The notes beneath the pieces were generated by a model. That model saw only the letters and a program-made list of their open reading frames with translations. It had not been told where the DNA came from and made no database searches. 64,000 bases of DNA from contig NZ_JACCFF010000001.1 of the NCBI RefSeq assembly GCF_013449725.1, forward strand, positions 1,364,001 through 1,428,000, in the 5' to 3' direction. Source of the stretch: Mycobacteroides sp. LB1 (GTDB lineage: Bacteria > Actinomycetota > Actinomycetes > Mycobacteriales > Mycobacteriaceae). Within the stretch, counting starts at the first letter, position 1. Each line of letters opens with the position of its first letter. A program made the translations under genes and the position numbers. Shown here piece by piece: positions 1 through 8,729 of this stretch.

Positions 1-374
1 CGGCGCCAGGCCATGAACTGATCCTCGCCGTACTTGGCCTTGGTTTCGGCCTTGTCCAAGCCTTGCAGGGCGCCGTAGTGCCGCTCGTTGAGGCGCCAGT
101 CACGCACCACCGGAATCCATAGCCGATCGGCCGTGTCGAGGGCCAGGTGTGCGGTGTTGATAGCGCGACGCAGCAGCGAGGTGAACAGGATGTCCGGCAG
201 CAGCCCCTGCTGTGCGAGCAGCTCGCCACCGCGCTGCGCCTCTAACCTGCCCTTTTCGGTCAGGTCGACGTCGACCCAGCCGGTAAACAGGTTCTTCGCG
301 TTCCACTGGCTCTCGCCGTGGCGCAGCAGGATCAGGGTGGCTCCGTTTGCCTGACTGGTGGTCTCGCCGCTCAT
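1..374 (-). CDS. gpmA: 2,3-bisphosphoglycerate-dependent phosphoglycerate mutase, N-terminal part (gene runs off the window)
   Basis: Glycolytic and gluconeogenic enzyme interconverting 3- and 2-phosphoglycerate in the cytosol. About 124 residues are visible. Near the N-terminus is the histidine-phosphatase signature [12 protein letters not shown], whose His is phosphorylated in the family, followed by [14 protein letters not shown] and [11 protein letters not shown], both typical of dPGM. The family is about 245 residues, so roughly half is missing beyond position 1. The start is the ATG at 374. In M. tuberculosis gpm1 (Rv0489) also lies near mshA, so this anchors the window's synteny. A cobalamin-type histidine phosphatase is unlikely because the match is collinear with GpmA. 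Confidence 0.93.
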   Translation of the reverse strand, partial: MSGETTSQANGATLILLRHGESQWNAKNLFTGWVDVDLTEKGRLEAQRGGELLAQQGLLPDILFTSLLRRAINTAHLALDTADRLWIPVVRDWRLNERHYGALQGLDKAETKAKYGEDQFMAWR

Positions 375-419
375 GAGCGCAAGTCTCTCATGACGCGACG
401 CAGCTCTCCCTGTGCGTGT

Positions 420-1952
420 TCAGCCCGCAGCGGCCTTGGCGTGACGCGCGGCTTTGGCGACCGTGAAGATGTAATCGTCCAATGGGAAGGTCTGCGCGAC
501 CTGCCGGGCCCGTTGTGTGGTCGCGGGCCGAATGTAGGCCGATTCGCCGTTGTGGTCGAAGTAGTAGCTGTTGGCGGTCCCGCAGTTGCCGGTCTGGAAC
601 AAAGAGTAGGTGTACCTGGACCGTGCGTCCTCGGTCCAGGCATCAGCCGCCTCGGCCCGCACCTCGACATCGGTGGCGCCAAGCCGCTGTGCCTCGCGTA
701 TCACCCGTCCAATGTGGATGGCCGCGGTGTCCACCACGCTGTGGTAGGTGCCACCGGTCCAGCCGTACTGGCCAAAGACGTTGAAGCTGTTGGGCAGTCC
801 CGGGGTGGAGAAGCCGTGATAACTCAGGGGCAGGTGATTCTGATAGAAGTCGGCCAGGTCAAAGCCATGACGGCCGGTGACCGGTCGGTCCCGGTACACC
901 TGCGGATCGAAGAACAACCGGAAACCGGTGGCAAGGATCAGGATGTCGATCTCTCGCTCCACACCCGAGACGGTACGAATGCCCTTGTCGGTGATGGTGT
1001 CTATCGGATCGGTGATCAGATCCACGTTGGCCCGGTTGAAGGTCGGCAGATAGGTGTTGGAGGTGGCCGGGCGCTTGCACCCGAAGTCGTAATCGGGGGT
1101 AAGTCTGGCTCGCAGCTCCTTGTCGGGTACCTGCAGTCGGTACGAGACATTGCCGAGCAGCCAGCGCACTGCAGCCGGGGTGTTTCCCAGACGACCGGCG
1201 TTCAGCACCCCATAGACAAGTGCGCCCCCGACGATGAACTCCAGGCTCTCCTGCAGCATCCGCTGCGTCCTGGGCACCCGACGGAACAGTGCCCGCAATG
1301 GTGCCGGCATGCTCGGGTCGATCTTGGGGAAGACCCAGATCGGGGTGCGTTGGTAGATATCGAGATGAGCCACTGTGCGCGCGATCTCGGGAACTATCTG
1401 CACCGCACTGGCACCAGTCCCGATCACCGCCACCCGCTTGCCCTTCAGATCCACGCTGTGGTCCCACGAGGCCGAGCGCAAGATGGTGCCGCCAAAATCT
1501 TCCAGCCCCTTCAGCTCGGCCGGTTTCGGCTCGGGGAACGGCCCGGCCGCGACGACGACGAACCGCGCCGTCACCTCCTGCCCGTTGACCTGCAGCCGCC
1601 ACATTTTGGCGTGCTCGTCCCACACGCGCGCACCAACGTCGCTGCCGAATCTGACGAAACGCAGCAGGTCGTTTTCGCGGTAGAGCCGCTCGATGTAGCT
1701 GAGCACTTCCTCGCCCTTGGCATAGAACCTGGTCCACTCCGGGTTCAGCGCGTGACGGAACTGGTACGCCTGGGCTGGGATATCCACACCGATACCGGGG
1801 TACACGTTCTGCCGCCAGGTGCCGCCGACGCCATCCATGCGCTCGTAGACGACGAAGTCGTCGATGCCCCCACGGTGCAGCTCGGCGGCGATACCGAAGC
1901 CGGCGAGCCCCGCTCCGATGACGGCGACGTGATGATCTGGCTGCTCGGTCAT
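420..1952 (-). CDS. Flavin-containing (Baeyer-Villiger-like) monooxygenase
   Basis: Predicted 510-residue FAD- and NADPH-dependent monooxygenase that would oxygenate a ketone, aldehyde or hydrophobic substrate. The N-terminus has a Rossmann FAD motif (VAVIGAGLAGFG, residues 9-18) and a second dinucleotide motif for NADPH (VAVIGTGASAVQ). Between them is the sequence FGGTILRSASWD, which aligns with the BVMO fingerprint FxGxxxHxxxW but has Arg where His is expected. The chosen ATG at 1952 overlaps the preceding stop codon as ATGA; a longer reading from 2006 would run into that gene. It is last in a four-gene minus-strand operon with a diiron protein, a monooxygenase-esterase fusion and an SDR, a content resembling the mymA operon. 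The substrate is unknown. Confidence 0.85.
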   Translation of the reverse strand: MTEQPDHHVAVIGAGLAGFGIAAELHRGGIDDFVVYERMDGVGGTWRQNVYPGIGVDIPAQAYQFRHALNPEWTRFYAKGEEVLSYIERLYRENDLLRFVRFGSDVGARVWDEHAKMWRLQVNGQEVTARFVVVAAGPFPEPKPAELKGLEDFGGTILRSASWDHSVDLKGKRVAVIGTGASAVQIVPEIARTVAHLDIYQRTPIWVFPKIDPSMPAPLRALFRRVPRTQRMLQESLEFIVGGALVYGVLNAGRLGNTPAAVRWLLGNVSYRLQVPDKELRARLTPDYDFGCKRPATSNTYLPTFNRANVDLITDPIDTITDKGIRTVSGVEREIDILILATGFRLFFDPQVYRDRPVTGRHGFDLADFYQNHLPLSYHGFSTPGLPNSFNVFGQYGWTGGTYHSVVDTAAIHIGRVIREAQRLGATDVEVRAEAADAWTEDARSRYTYSLFQTGNCGTANSYYFDHNGESAYIRPATTQRARQVAQTFPLDDYIFTVAKAARHAKAAAG

Positions 1953-2890
1953 GCGGTGGCCTCGTAGGTGAGTTCCTTGGACCAGCTCGGCTGCTGGGCG
2001 AGCCACCGACGCGGGTAGTAGTCGGACAGCCTCACCATCGAGTTCGCGACCGCGTGGTACGGGCCGTGCAGTCGGTTCTCCGGGTCGGTGATCATCTTCG
2101 CGCCGAGTCTGAGCACCTGGTACACCAGCAGCCGGGTGCCCTTGCCCCGGTTGCCGATGCTGACGAACCGCTCCATGGCGTCGTACAGGCGCTGTTCTCG
2201 CAGGCCCATGCCGATGAGGTTGCCCTTGATCCGATTGATAAGCGGGATACCGGTGCCGAGCCCCAGCAGCAGCCCCATAAGCAACGAGGGATTGAGCACG
2301 GTGCCGACGTTCTCGACGACGACGCGACGCAGAGTGCCCTGCCCCATCATGTCGAGAACGTGGAAATCGACTGCCAGATGTCGTGATTCGTCTGAGTTGA
2401 TATGCCGGAACGCCTCGTGGCAGATCGGATCGTTCACCTCTTCTAACAGGAATTTGAGCAGTGCGCCATCCAGAGCCACTTCCAGCAGCGGGATGATAGT
2501 GCCAAGAATCGTCAGCGATAACCCGTCCGAGTACCGGTCAAGCCACTCGATAGCCAAGCGCACGTTCACATTCGGAACAGGAACCTCGTCCTTTTCGAGC
2601 ATGCCCCAGCGCCTCATGAGCGCCAGTTCAGCGTTGGCGTGTTTCTGTTCCTCGGCATGGAAGTACCGGTAGATCTCGGCCAACGTCTCGTTGGGAGCCT
2701 TTTTTGCCAGCGCCGAGAAGCCGCGTGCCCCAATGTTTTCGATCCACACGAGATCGGCCATGAAGGCCTTCAGCTTCGGGCGCTGCTCGTCGGTGATCTG
2801 TTCGGCACCGGGCGCATCCCAGTCCACATCGGCCAGGGCCCACTGCTTGTCCTTGATGGTCTGCAGCATGTCTTCGAGAACAACGGCCAT
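1949..2890 (-). CDS. Ferritin-like diiron protein, predicted oxygenase
   Basis: A 313-residue, largely helical protein with the full carboxylate-bridged diiron ligand pattern: Glu near residue 51, ExxH at 81-84 (EQKH), Glu near 137 and a second ExxH at 168-171 (ESRH). This pattern is seen in four-helix diiron oxygenases, desaturases and N-oxygenases. A Gly/Leu-rich stretch around residues 205-225 could pack against a membrane. It lies between two flavin monooxygenases and is translationally coupled to the downstream one, suggesting successive oxidations of one hydrophobic substrate. I cannot assign the reaction; a ferritin-like storage role is less likely given the context and length. Confidence 0.7.
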   Translation of the reverse strand: MAVVLEDMLQTIKDKQWALADVDWDAPGAEQITDEQRPKLKAFMADLVWIENIGARGFSALAKKAPNETLAEIYRYFHAEEQKHANAELALMRRWGMLEKDEVPVPNVNVRLAIEWLDRYSDGLSLTILGTIIPLLEVALDGALLKFLLEEVNDPICHEAFRHINSDESRHLAVDFHVLDMMGQGTLRRVVVENVGTVLNPSLLMGLLLGLGTGIPLINRIKGNLIGMGLREQRLYDAMERFVSIGNRGKGTRLLVYQVLRLGAKMITDPENRLHGPYHAVANSMVRLSDYYPRRWLAQQPSWSKELTYEATA

Positions 2891-2907
2891 CGTTGTTACC
2901 TCACTTC

Positions 2908-4950
2908 CTATGCGGTCCGGGCTGTGCGCAACGGCTGCTGAGTCAGCACCCCGTTGATGTATCGGGCGGCCTCATGTAGTGCCGGATCGGCCTCGGGGAT
3001 CAATCGGGGCAACGCCTGGAACACATGAAGTTGCCCAGGCCAGATCTGTAGGTCGCATTGTCCGCCGGCCCGTTCGATCATCTGCGCCAATTCCGCAGCG
3101 TCATCGGCGAGGAACTCAACGCCGCCGGCCTGAATCAGGGTGGGCGGTAGGGAGATTCCGGCAGGAAGGCTCAGCCGCAGGCGCGGCGAGTCTGCAGGCT
3201 CGAAGCGGGTGTACTTGTCCACCAGGTGCTTGGCCGCCTCCGCGGTGATCACCGGATCGGCGTGTACTTTCTCTCGTTCGGCGGCCAAACCGAGCGTCAG
3301 ATCCAACAGGGGTGAGAACAGTGCCACCGCGCCGGGCTGTGGCACACCTAGCCTGTGGTTCTCGATGAGCAGGTCGATCGCGAGATGGCCGCCCGCCGAG
3401 TCACCGGCGATCACAATGTCTTTGGCGGCGTGGCCGCGTTCCAGCAGCCAATCGTAGGCAGCTCGCACGTCATCGGCGGCGGCGGGAAACACATGTTCGG
3501 GCGCCAACCGGTAGTCGACGGTGAAGGCCGGCAGCCCGGTCGCCTCGGACAGGCGCGCCACCATCGAGCGATGGGTCTTAGCCGAGCAGATGACGTATCC
3601 GCTGCCGTGGATGTACAGGATGACCGGGCCTACGTCATCGGCACTGAGTGCAGCGCCCGCCCGAACCCATTCTCCCCGTAGAGGATCGCGCACTCGGGTA
3701 ACCTCGGTTCCACGCGGCATCGAACCGCCTACCGCCATGATGGTCGATACGATCTGCCGCGCCAAGAGCACACCCGGCCTACCCGTCTTGTCCACGCGAG
3801 CCCGGGATAGCAGGGGGCGTAGGCCAATCGCGGTGAGCGTGGCAGTTGCCCGGGTACGCCGCGAAGGCGACGGCACTGCCGCGCCGGCTGTGTCCACCGC
3901 GCGAATCGCCAGCGACACCCCACCCACCACGGTGTTGATCCTGGCCTGCGTCTTGCGTGCGCTATCGCGACTTGGTTCGGCGGCCGGCAGATCGGCGATG
4001 AACAAATTCGGGAAACCCGCCACGGTGACCGACGCACGGTCGGCCGGCTTCAGCTTCCGACGCCGCACCCCCACTACGGGCACCGCCGCCGTAGTTGAGC
4101 CGGCATCCGGGTTCGACGCGAAAACAACTACGTCGCACTGGTGGTCGATGCCCTCGGCGGTGCGGATGCCTCCGGTGCTGAACCGGGCGATGGGCCACGT
4201 GACCAGCTTGCAGTTGGGTGCCTGCAAGGCAGTAAGGAACTCATCGGCCACCACGACGTTGGGGCGACCGGTGAGCCTCAGCGGCGTCAACTGACGCCGA
4301 ATCCAGGGGTCCGGCACGCGCCGGCGCAGGTTGCGCTGGGCCACTACTTCAAGTAGCCCAAGCGATTTAGGACGTCTCCCGGAGAACCACGCCTGGCGTG
4401 TCTCACGGCGCAGCGTGCGGTCGACGAGATCACCGAAGCGATTGTTCGACCGGGGCAGAATCCAGTCGGGCGAGCTCTGGAAAAGTTTGACGCTGGTCGC
4501 TTTTCGCACCACTGTCGAGAGCACCGATGCTGCGGCAGCGCTGTTCCCGACGACCGCGACGCGTAGCCCGGCAAGATCGGCGCCGTCACCGACCTGTGCG
4601 GCGTCGATGATCTTTCCGGTGTAGTTCTCGATGCCCCGAATATCGGGGCTGCCCTCTACCGAGCCGGTGGCCAGCACCACGGTGCGTGCGGTAAAGCGCT
4701 GTCCGGCTTCGGTGTCCAGCACCCAGTCGTCACCGTCGAGCGCGATCCGGGTGACATCATTGCCGAACTCCACGTGACGACCGAGCCTGAACAGCGCGAT
4801 GGTGTCGTCACGCCAGCTTCCCGGTTCTGGGCGTGCACGATCGAGCACCATAAAGTCGGTAACCTCGGCCTCCAGCAGACCGACCGCAGTGCCCAGACCG
4901 GTGTATCCGGCCCCCACCACAACGACCGACAGCACGGCGCCCGGCATCAC
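2908..4950 (-). CDS. Fusion protein: flavin monooxygenase-like domain plus hormone-sensitive-lipase-type alpha/beta hydrolase
   Basis: A 680-residue two-domain protein. Residues 1-340 are FMO-like, with VVVVGAGYTGLG at 9-20 and a degenerate second nucleotide motif (VAVVGNSAAAA, about 132-141). Residues 390-680 are an HSL-family esterase: oxyanion motif HGSG at 448-451, VDYRLAPEHVFPAA, nucleophile GDSAGG with Ser near 518, and a C-terminal GQLHVF supplying the likely catalytic His. The start is GTG at 4950 overlapping the upstream stop (GTGA); an ATG at 4947 is an alternative. In the mymA operon of M. tuberculosis a monooxygenase and the esterase LipR are separate neighbouring genes; here equivalent functions are fused. 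The altered second Rossmann motif makes NADPH use uncertain. Confidence 0.8.
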   Translation of the reverse strand: MMPGAVLSVVVVGAGYTGLGTAVGLLEAEVTDFMVLDRARPEPGSWRDDTIALFRLGRHVEFGNDVTRIALDGDDWVLDTEAGQRFTARTVVLATGSVEGSPDIRGIENYTGKIIDAAQVGDGADLAGLRVAVVGNSAAAASVLSTVVRKATSVKLFQSSPDWILPRSNNRFGDLVDRTLRRETRQAWFSGRRPKSLGLLEVVAQRNLRRRVPDPWIRRQLTPLRLTGRPNVVVADEFLTALQAPNCKLVTWPIARFSTGGIRTAEGIDHQCDVVVFASNPDAGSTTAAVPVVGVRRRKLKPADRASVTVAGFPNLFIADLPAAEPSRDSARKTQARINTVVGGVSLAIRAVDTAGAAVPSPSRRTRATATLTAIGLRPLLSRARVDKTGRPGVLLARQIVSTIMAVGGSMPRGTEVTRVRDPLRGEWVRAGAALSADDVGPVILYIHGSGYVICSAKTHRSMVARLSEATGLPAFTVDYRLAPEHVFPAAADDVRAAYDWLLERGHAAKDIVIAGDSAGGHLAIDLLIENHRLGVPQPGAVALFSPLLDLTLGLAAEREKVHADPVITAEAAKHLVDKYTRFEPADSPRLRLSLPAGISLPPTLIQAGGVEFLADDAAELAQMIERAGGQCDLQIWPGQLHVFQALPRLIPEADPALHEAARYINGVLTQQPLRTARTA

Positions 4951-5867
4951 CGCACCACCTTGACCGGAGATTCCTGGTCATATGCGGTATCCCACAATTC
5001 GCGTGGATCGGTGTCCTCGGGCAGGAGCCGTCCCAGCCGGGAGATAATCCCCGATCCCCAGGAGTACGGCACGGGCGCATGACGTTTCATGGCCCAGATG
5101 AGTTTCGCATCGGGTTGCGGCACCACGTAAAGACGCCCCCGGTCGTGTGCGTTGAGGGTGGTCTTCGCGATCCATTCCGGCGATACCCCGACCCACTTGA
5201 ACACGGTGCTGGCCACACCACTGAGCTGACTCGGGATGCGCGCGCCCTCCAGGATGTTGGTCTTGACGGCCGTGGGGCACAGCACGGTTACCCGCACACC
5301 GGTGCCCGCCAGCTCGGCACGCAGTGTCTCCGAGAGCGCGAGCACGGCGGCCTTGCTGACGTTGTACGGCCCCATCAAAGGGGCGGCCGCGAAGCTGGCA
5401 GCGGACGAAACGTTGATAATGCCGCCGAATCCTTGTTCGCGCAGCAGGGGCGTGAAGACCTGGCAGCCGTAGATCATCCCCCACATGTTGATGCCTATGG
5501 TGGTGGTCCAGTCCTCCATCGATACCTCACCGATGGGCTTGCCTCCGGTGCCAATACCGGCATTGTTGATCACCAGATCGGGGGCGTGACCCAACCAGTC
5601 GGCTGCGGTGTCGGCCAGCTTGACTATCTCGTCGTAGGAACTGACATCGCAGGCAACAGCGAGGGCGTTGGCAGCTCCGAGCTTGTCTACTGTTTCCTGG
5701 GCGCTGGCTAGATTGATATCGGCGCACACCACCCGGCCTCCGCGGGCGACGATGACTTCGGCGAAACCCCTTCCGATGCCACTACCGGCACCGGTCACCA
5801 CCGCGCTCGCGCCATGGCTGATCTTCGGACGTCGGCGCGGGTAGGCTCCCACGTCGGGTGCCGTCAT
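4947..5867 (-). CDS. Short-chain dehydrogenase/reductase
   Basis: Classical SDR of 306 residues: cofactor motif TGAGSGIG near the N-terminus, NNAG in the middle and the Ser...YNVSK active site (YxxxK). It is expected to oxidise or reduce an alcohol/ketone with NAD(P)H. First gene of the operon that continues into the monooxygenase-esterase fusion with overlapping codons, comparable to SadH in the mymA operon. I chose the ATG at 5867 because an AAGGG lies 8 nt upstream; the earlier GTG (5876) and ATG (5873) sit on top of that site. Confidence 0.85.
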   Translation of the reverse strand: MTAPDVGAYPRRRPKISHGASAVVTGAGSGIGRGFAEVIVARGGRVVCADINLASAQETVDKLGAANALAVACDVSSYDEIVKLADTAADWLGHAPDLVINNAGIGTGGKPIGEVSMEDWTTTIGINMWGMIYGCQVFTPLLREQGFGGIINVSSAASFAAAPLMGPYNVSKAAVLALSETLRAELAGTGVRVTVLCPTAVKTNILEGARIPSQLSGVASTVFKWVGVSPEWIAKTTLNAHDRGRLYVVPQPDAKLIWAMKRHAPVPYSWGSGIISRLGRLLPEDTDPRELWDTAYDQESPVKVVR

Positions 5868-5991
5868 TGGCATCACCCTTCTGATCGTCGCTTACGCATC
5901 GCACGAAAACGTAAATCAAGGGTGTGTCACGTCACGCCGGTTGTCAAGGCATGCGTGAGATTAGTTCCGGCCGAGTCGTCCCACCATCGAG

Positions 5992-6546
5992 CTACTGAAG
6001 GGCCGGCAGCCCGTCGATGGAGGCGCCGTTGTTCTCCAGCGCACTCTCCAGGGTGAGCTTCTCCTCCGGAACCTTCTCGACATGCTTCTCGTACACGTCC
6101 CGGTGGCCCACGAACTCCATCAGCGGAACCGAGTAGCCGCACGAGTCGGCGACCCGCGTGACATCAACCAAAATGATTGAGCGCGCGCCCTTTTCGAGTT
6201 CCTTGGAGAAGTGACTGCGCAGCTGCGGGTACTCGGGTTCGTTGAACTGCACGACACGAGCCCGCCCGTGCAACCGGATGATGCGGCAGCGCTTGTCGAA
6301 CGAACAGAACATCAGCACGATGCGCCCGTTATCGCGCACATGCGCGATGGTCTCCGCACCGCTGCCGAAGTAGTCCAGGTAACCAACCTGGTTGGGCCCG
6401 AGCACGGCGAATGTCCCGGCCATCCCCTTGGGAGAGACGTTGACATGCCCTTCTGAACCACTCGGTGCGGTGCCCACGAAGAACACCGGCTGCTCGGTCA
6501 GCCAACGGGCGAGCTTGTCGTCGATCTCCTCGTAAACGTGACCCAT
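5992..6546 (-). CDS. Pyridoxamine 5'-phosphate oxidase-family (split beta-barrel flavoprotein)
   Basis: A 184-residue protein with the layout of the FMN/F420-binding split-barrel family: N-terminal FFVGTAPSGSEGHVNVSPKG, then a LDYFGSGAETIAHVRDNGRIVLMFCSFD core that normally contacts flavin phosphate. Such proteins bind FMN, F420 or heme and are often stress-related oxidoreductases. The ATG at 6546 has a GGAG a few nucleotides upstream. It stands alone between the monooxygenase operon and an acyl ligase on the same strand. The exact cofactor cannot be decided from the sequence. Confidence 0.75.
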   Translation of the reverse strand: MGHVYEEIDDKLARWLTEQPVFFVGTAPSGSEGHVNVSPKGMAGTFAVLGPNQVGYLDYFGSGAETIAHVRDNGRIVLMFCSFDKRCRIIRLHGRARVVQFNEPEYPQLRSHFSKELEKGARSIILVDVTRVADSCGYSVPLMEFVGHRDVYEKHVEKVPEEKLTLESALENNGASIDGLPALQ

Positions 6547-6579
6547 AGGCTCCAGGTTGCCACCTGGGTCCGTCAGCTC

Positions 6580-6602
6580 GCCAGACGTTTTAGGCGTCCG
6601 GG
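6580..6602 (-). terminator. Possible terminator after the acyl ligase
   Basis: Just past the ligase stop, a short imperfect hairpin pairs CCAGACG with CGTCCGG (one internal mismatch) around a TTTTAGG loop. The stem is weak and the call is tentative. Confidence 0.3.
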
Positions 6603-6606
6603 ATAT

Positions 6607-8181
6607 CTAGACGCGGGCGCGCAGGTCCTTGCGGAGAATCTTCCCGGCCGCGCTCTTGGGGATCGCGTCGATGAACTCCACCTGCCGAATCCGCTTATGC
6701 GGAGCGACCTTCTGTTCGACGAAGGCCATCACGGCCTCATCGGTAAGTTTGGCATCGGTACGCACCACAAAGGCCTTGGGAATCTCGCCACTGGAAGGGT
6801 CGGGCACCCCGATAACAGCAGCGTCGCCGATACCCGGGTGGGTCAGCAGCAGCGCCTCCAGCTCAGCGGGCGGCACCTGGTAGCCCTTGTACTTGATGAG
6901 CTCCTTGAGCCGGTCGACGATCGTCACCACACCATCGGCGCGTACGACGGCGATATCGCCGGTGTGCAGGAATCCGTCCGGCTCGATTGTCCCGGCGGTG
7001 GCCTCCTCGTTGCCGAGGTACCCGGCCATCACATTCGGGCCGCGTACCAGCAGTTCTCCGGGCGCACTCTCCCCCTCGGCCGGGATGTCGATCTCCACCC
7101 CGGTCTCGGTGTCGATGAGCTTGTTCTCCGAGTTGGGCACAGGAATACCGACCGAGCTGAGCGGGATATCGGGGCGACCCGGCGGGATGAGGTGGCTGAC
7201 GGGGCTGAGCTCGGTCATGCCGTACCCCTGGCTCACACGGCAATTGAGACGTGCGGCAACGGCATTACCCAGCTGCTCGTCCAGCGGAGCGGCACCCGAG
7301 AACACCGAACGCAGACAGGAGACGTCGTACTTGTCGACATCCGGATGCTTGGCGAGCACCACCGCCACCGGCGGGGCCACGAAGACATGATCCACGCGGT
7401 AGTTGGCGATGGCACCCAGGAAGGTGTTGAGATCGAACCGCGGCAGGATTACCAGCTCTGCACCCAGTTTGAGCTGCACGTTCAGCAGCACGACCAGACC
7501 GTAGATGTGGAAAAACGGGAGGATGGCCAGCACCCGATCTCCGCGTTCCACCCCGTAGAGGTGCTTGGCCTGGGCGATATTGGCCACCAAGTTGCGATGG
7601 GTGAGCATGACGCCCTTGGCCTTGCCGGTGGTCCCCGAGGAATACGGCAGCACAGCCAAATGCGTTGCGGGGTCGAAAATTACCTCCGGCGGCGCCAGAT
7701 CCGGCCGCACAATGTCGGCCAACGAGAGACGTCCTTCGACGGGGTCGATGGTGATCACGTTGACCGAATCGATTCCCGCCGCCTCGGCCGCCTCCAACGC
7801 ACGCGGCAGTAGGGGCGACACCGTGAAGAGGAGCTGCGCCTTCGAGTCGGTGAGCTGCTTGGCCAGCTCCTCGGCGGTGTACAACACGTTGACGGTGCTG
7901 GCGGTGCCGCCGGCGCGCAGGATGCCGTGCAGCACAACGGCAAAGGCCGTGCAGTTGGGTAGGAAAACCGCTGCGACGTCCCCGAGCCCAAATCCGCGGT
8001 CCGCCAGGCCCGCTGCCGCGGCGTCGATCTGCGACCGCAGCTCGCCCAGGGTGGTCTGTGCACCGGACAGACCGTCGATCAGCGCCACTCGGTTATCGTC
8101 TGCACCCCTATCGCCAAACACGTACTCGTAGACGGAGCACTCAGGAATGGATACGTCAGGCAGAGGGCTACGAAAAGTCAC
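6607..8181 (-). CDS. Acyl-CoA synthetase / 4-coumarate-CoA ligase-like enzyme (FadD family)
   Basis: A 524-residue ANL-superfamily enzyme that activates a carboxylate as acyl-AMP and transfers it to CoA. Motifs: P-loop-like YSSGTTGKAKGVMLTHRN, the A5 motif GYGMTELSPVSH, A7 HTGDIAVV, hinge DRLKELIKYKGYQVPPAELE and the C-terminal catalytic Lys region PKSAAGKILRKDL. The overall layout is closest to plant-type 4CL and FadD enzymes, with no FAAL-type insertion seen. The start is GTG at 8181. It is the last gene before the conserved YbjN-mshA block; with the upstream monooxygenases it could channel a carboxylic product into CoA metabolism, but that is inference. Confidence 0.85.
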   Translation of the reverse strand: MTFRSPLPDVSIPECSVYEYVFGDRGADDNRVALIDGLSGAQTTLGELRSQIDAAAAGLADRGFGLGDVAAVFLPNCTAFAVVLHGILRAGGTASTVNVLYTAEELAKQLTDSKAQLLFTVSPLLPRALEAAEAAGIDSVNVITIDPVEGRLSLADIVRPDLAPPEVIFDPATHLAVLPYSSGTTGKAKGVMLTHRNLVANIAQAKHLYGVERGDRVLAILPFFHIYGLVVLLNVQLKLGAELVILPRFDLNTFLGAIANYRVDHVFVAPPVAVVLAKHPDVDKYDVSCLRSVFSGAAPLDEQLGNAVAARLNCRVSQGYGMTELSPVSHLIPPGRPDIPLSSVGIPVPNSENKLIDTETGVEIDIPAEGESAPGELLVRGPNVMAGYLGNEEATAGTIEPDGFLHTGDIAVVRADGVVTIVDRLKELIKYKGYQVPPAELEALLLTHPGIGDAAVIGVPDPSSGEIPKAFVVRTDAKLTDEAVMAFVEQKVAPHKRIRQVEFIDAIPKSAAGKILRKDLRARV

Positions 8182-8225
8182 GTCGGACAGTCTTGCACGC
8201 CGCGTCTATTCCTTGCCCGGCTTGG

Positions 8226-8729
8226 TCAATCCTCGATGAGGTGCTCGAAGGCTTCGAGATTCTTCAGCGACTCGCCCCGCGAGGTGCGCCAAGCCCACTC
8301 CTTCTGGATGGACGTGCGGAAACCCAACTCCAGCAAGACATTGAAGTCGTTGTCCACCGTCTCAAGCACTTGACCGAGGATGGTGTCGATCTCCTCCGGG
8401 GTTATCGCCGGCAAGGGCACCCGGCCCACCAGGTAGATGTCACCCATGTTGTCGATCGTGTAGGCGACGGCATACAAGCGGCGGTTACGTTTGAGTAGAT
8501 ACCGGTAGACGCCTTCGATGTTCTCGTCGGGGCGACGGCAGACGAACGTCTCGATGCGCAGGGCGTGCTCGCCCGGGCTGAGCATCGCGGTGATCTTCTG
8601 CTTGCGCTCGCCGGGCAGCTCCACGATCAGCGCGGGTTTACCGTCGGGCCCGCGTTGCTCCGTGAAGGTGATCTCCCGTTCCACGAGCGTCTGCGCGATG
8701 GTGGCGTAGGCCTGCTCGGCAGTCGTCAT
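8226..8729 (-). CDS. YbjN-domain protein (Rv0487 homologue)
   Basis: A 167-residue protein with a YbjN-type fold ([40 protein letters not shown]). The family resembles type III secretion chaperones and has no established enzymatic role. Its start overlaps the mshA stop by four bases (ATGA), so translation is probably coupled to mshA; the same pairing occurs in M. tuberculosis (Rv0486-Rv0487). The role in mycothiol metabolism is unknown. Confidence 0.85.
   Translation of the reverse strand: MTTAEQAYATIAQTLVEREITFTEQRGPDGKPALIVELPGERKQKITAMLSPGEHALRIETFVCRRPDENIEGVYRYLLKRNRRLYAVAYTIDNMGDIYLVGRVPLPAITPEEIDTILGQVLETVDNDFNVLLELGFRTSIQKEWAWRTSRGESLKNLEAFEHLIED

Noticed and set aside
318..1967. Long open frame on the plus strand opposite the first monooxygenase
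   Set aside because: It mirrors the monooxygenase codon pattern, has no homology I recognise and low-complexity composition; an antisense artefact of high GC.
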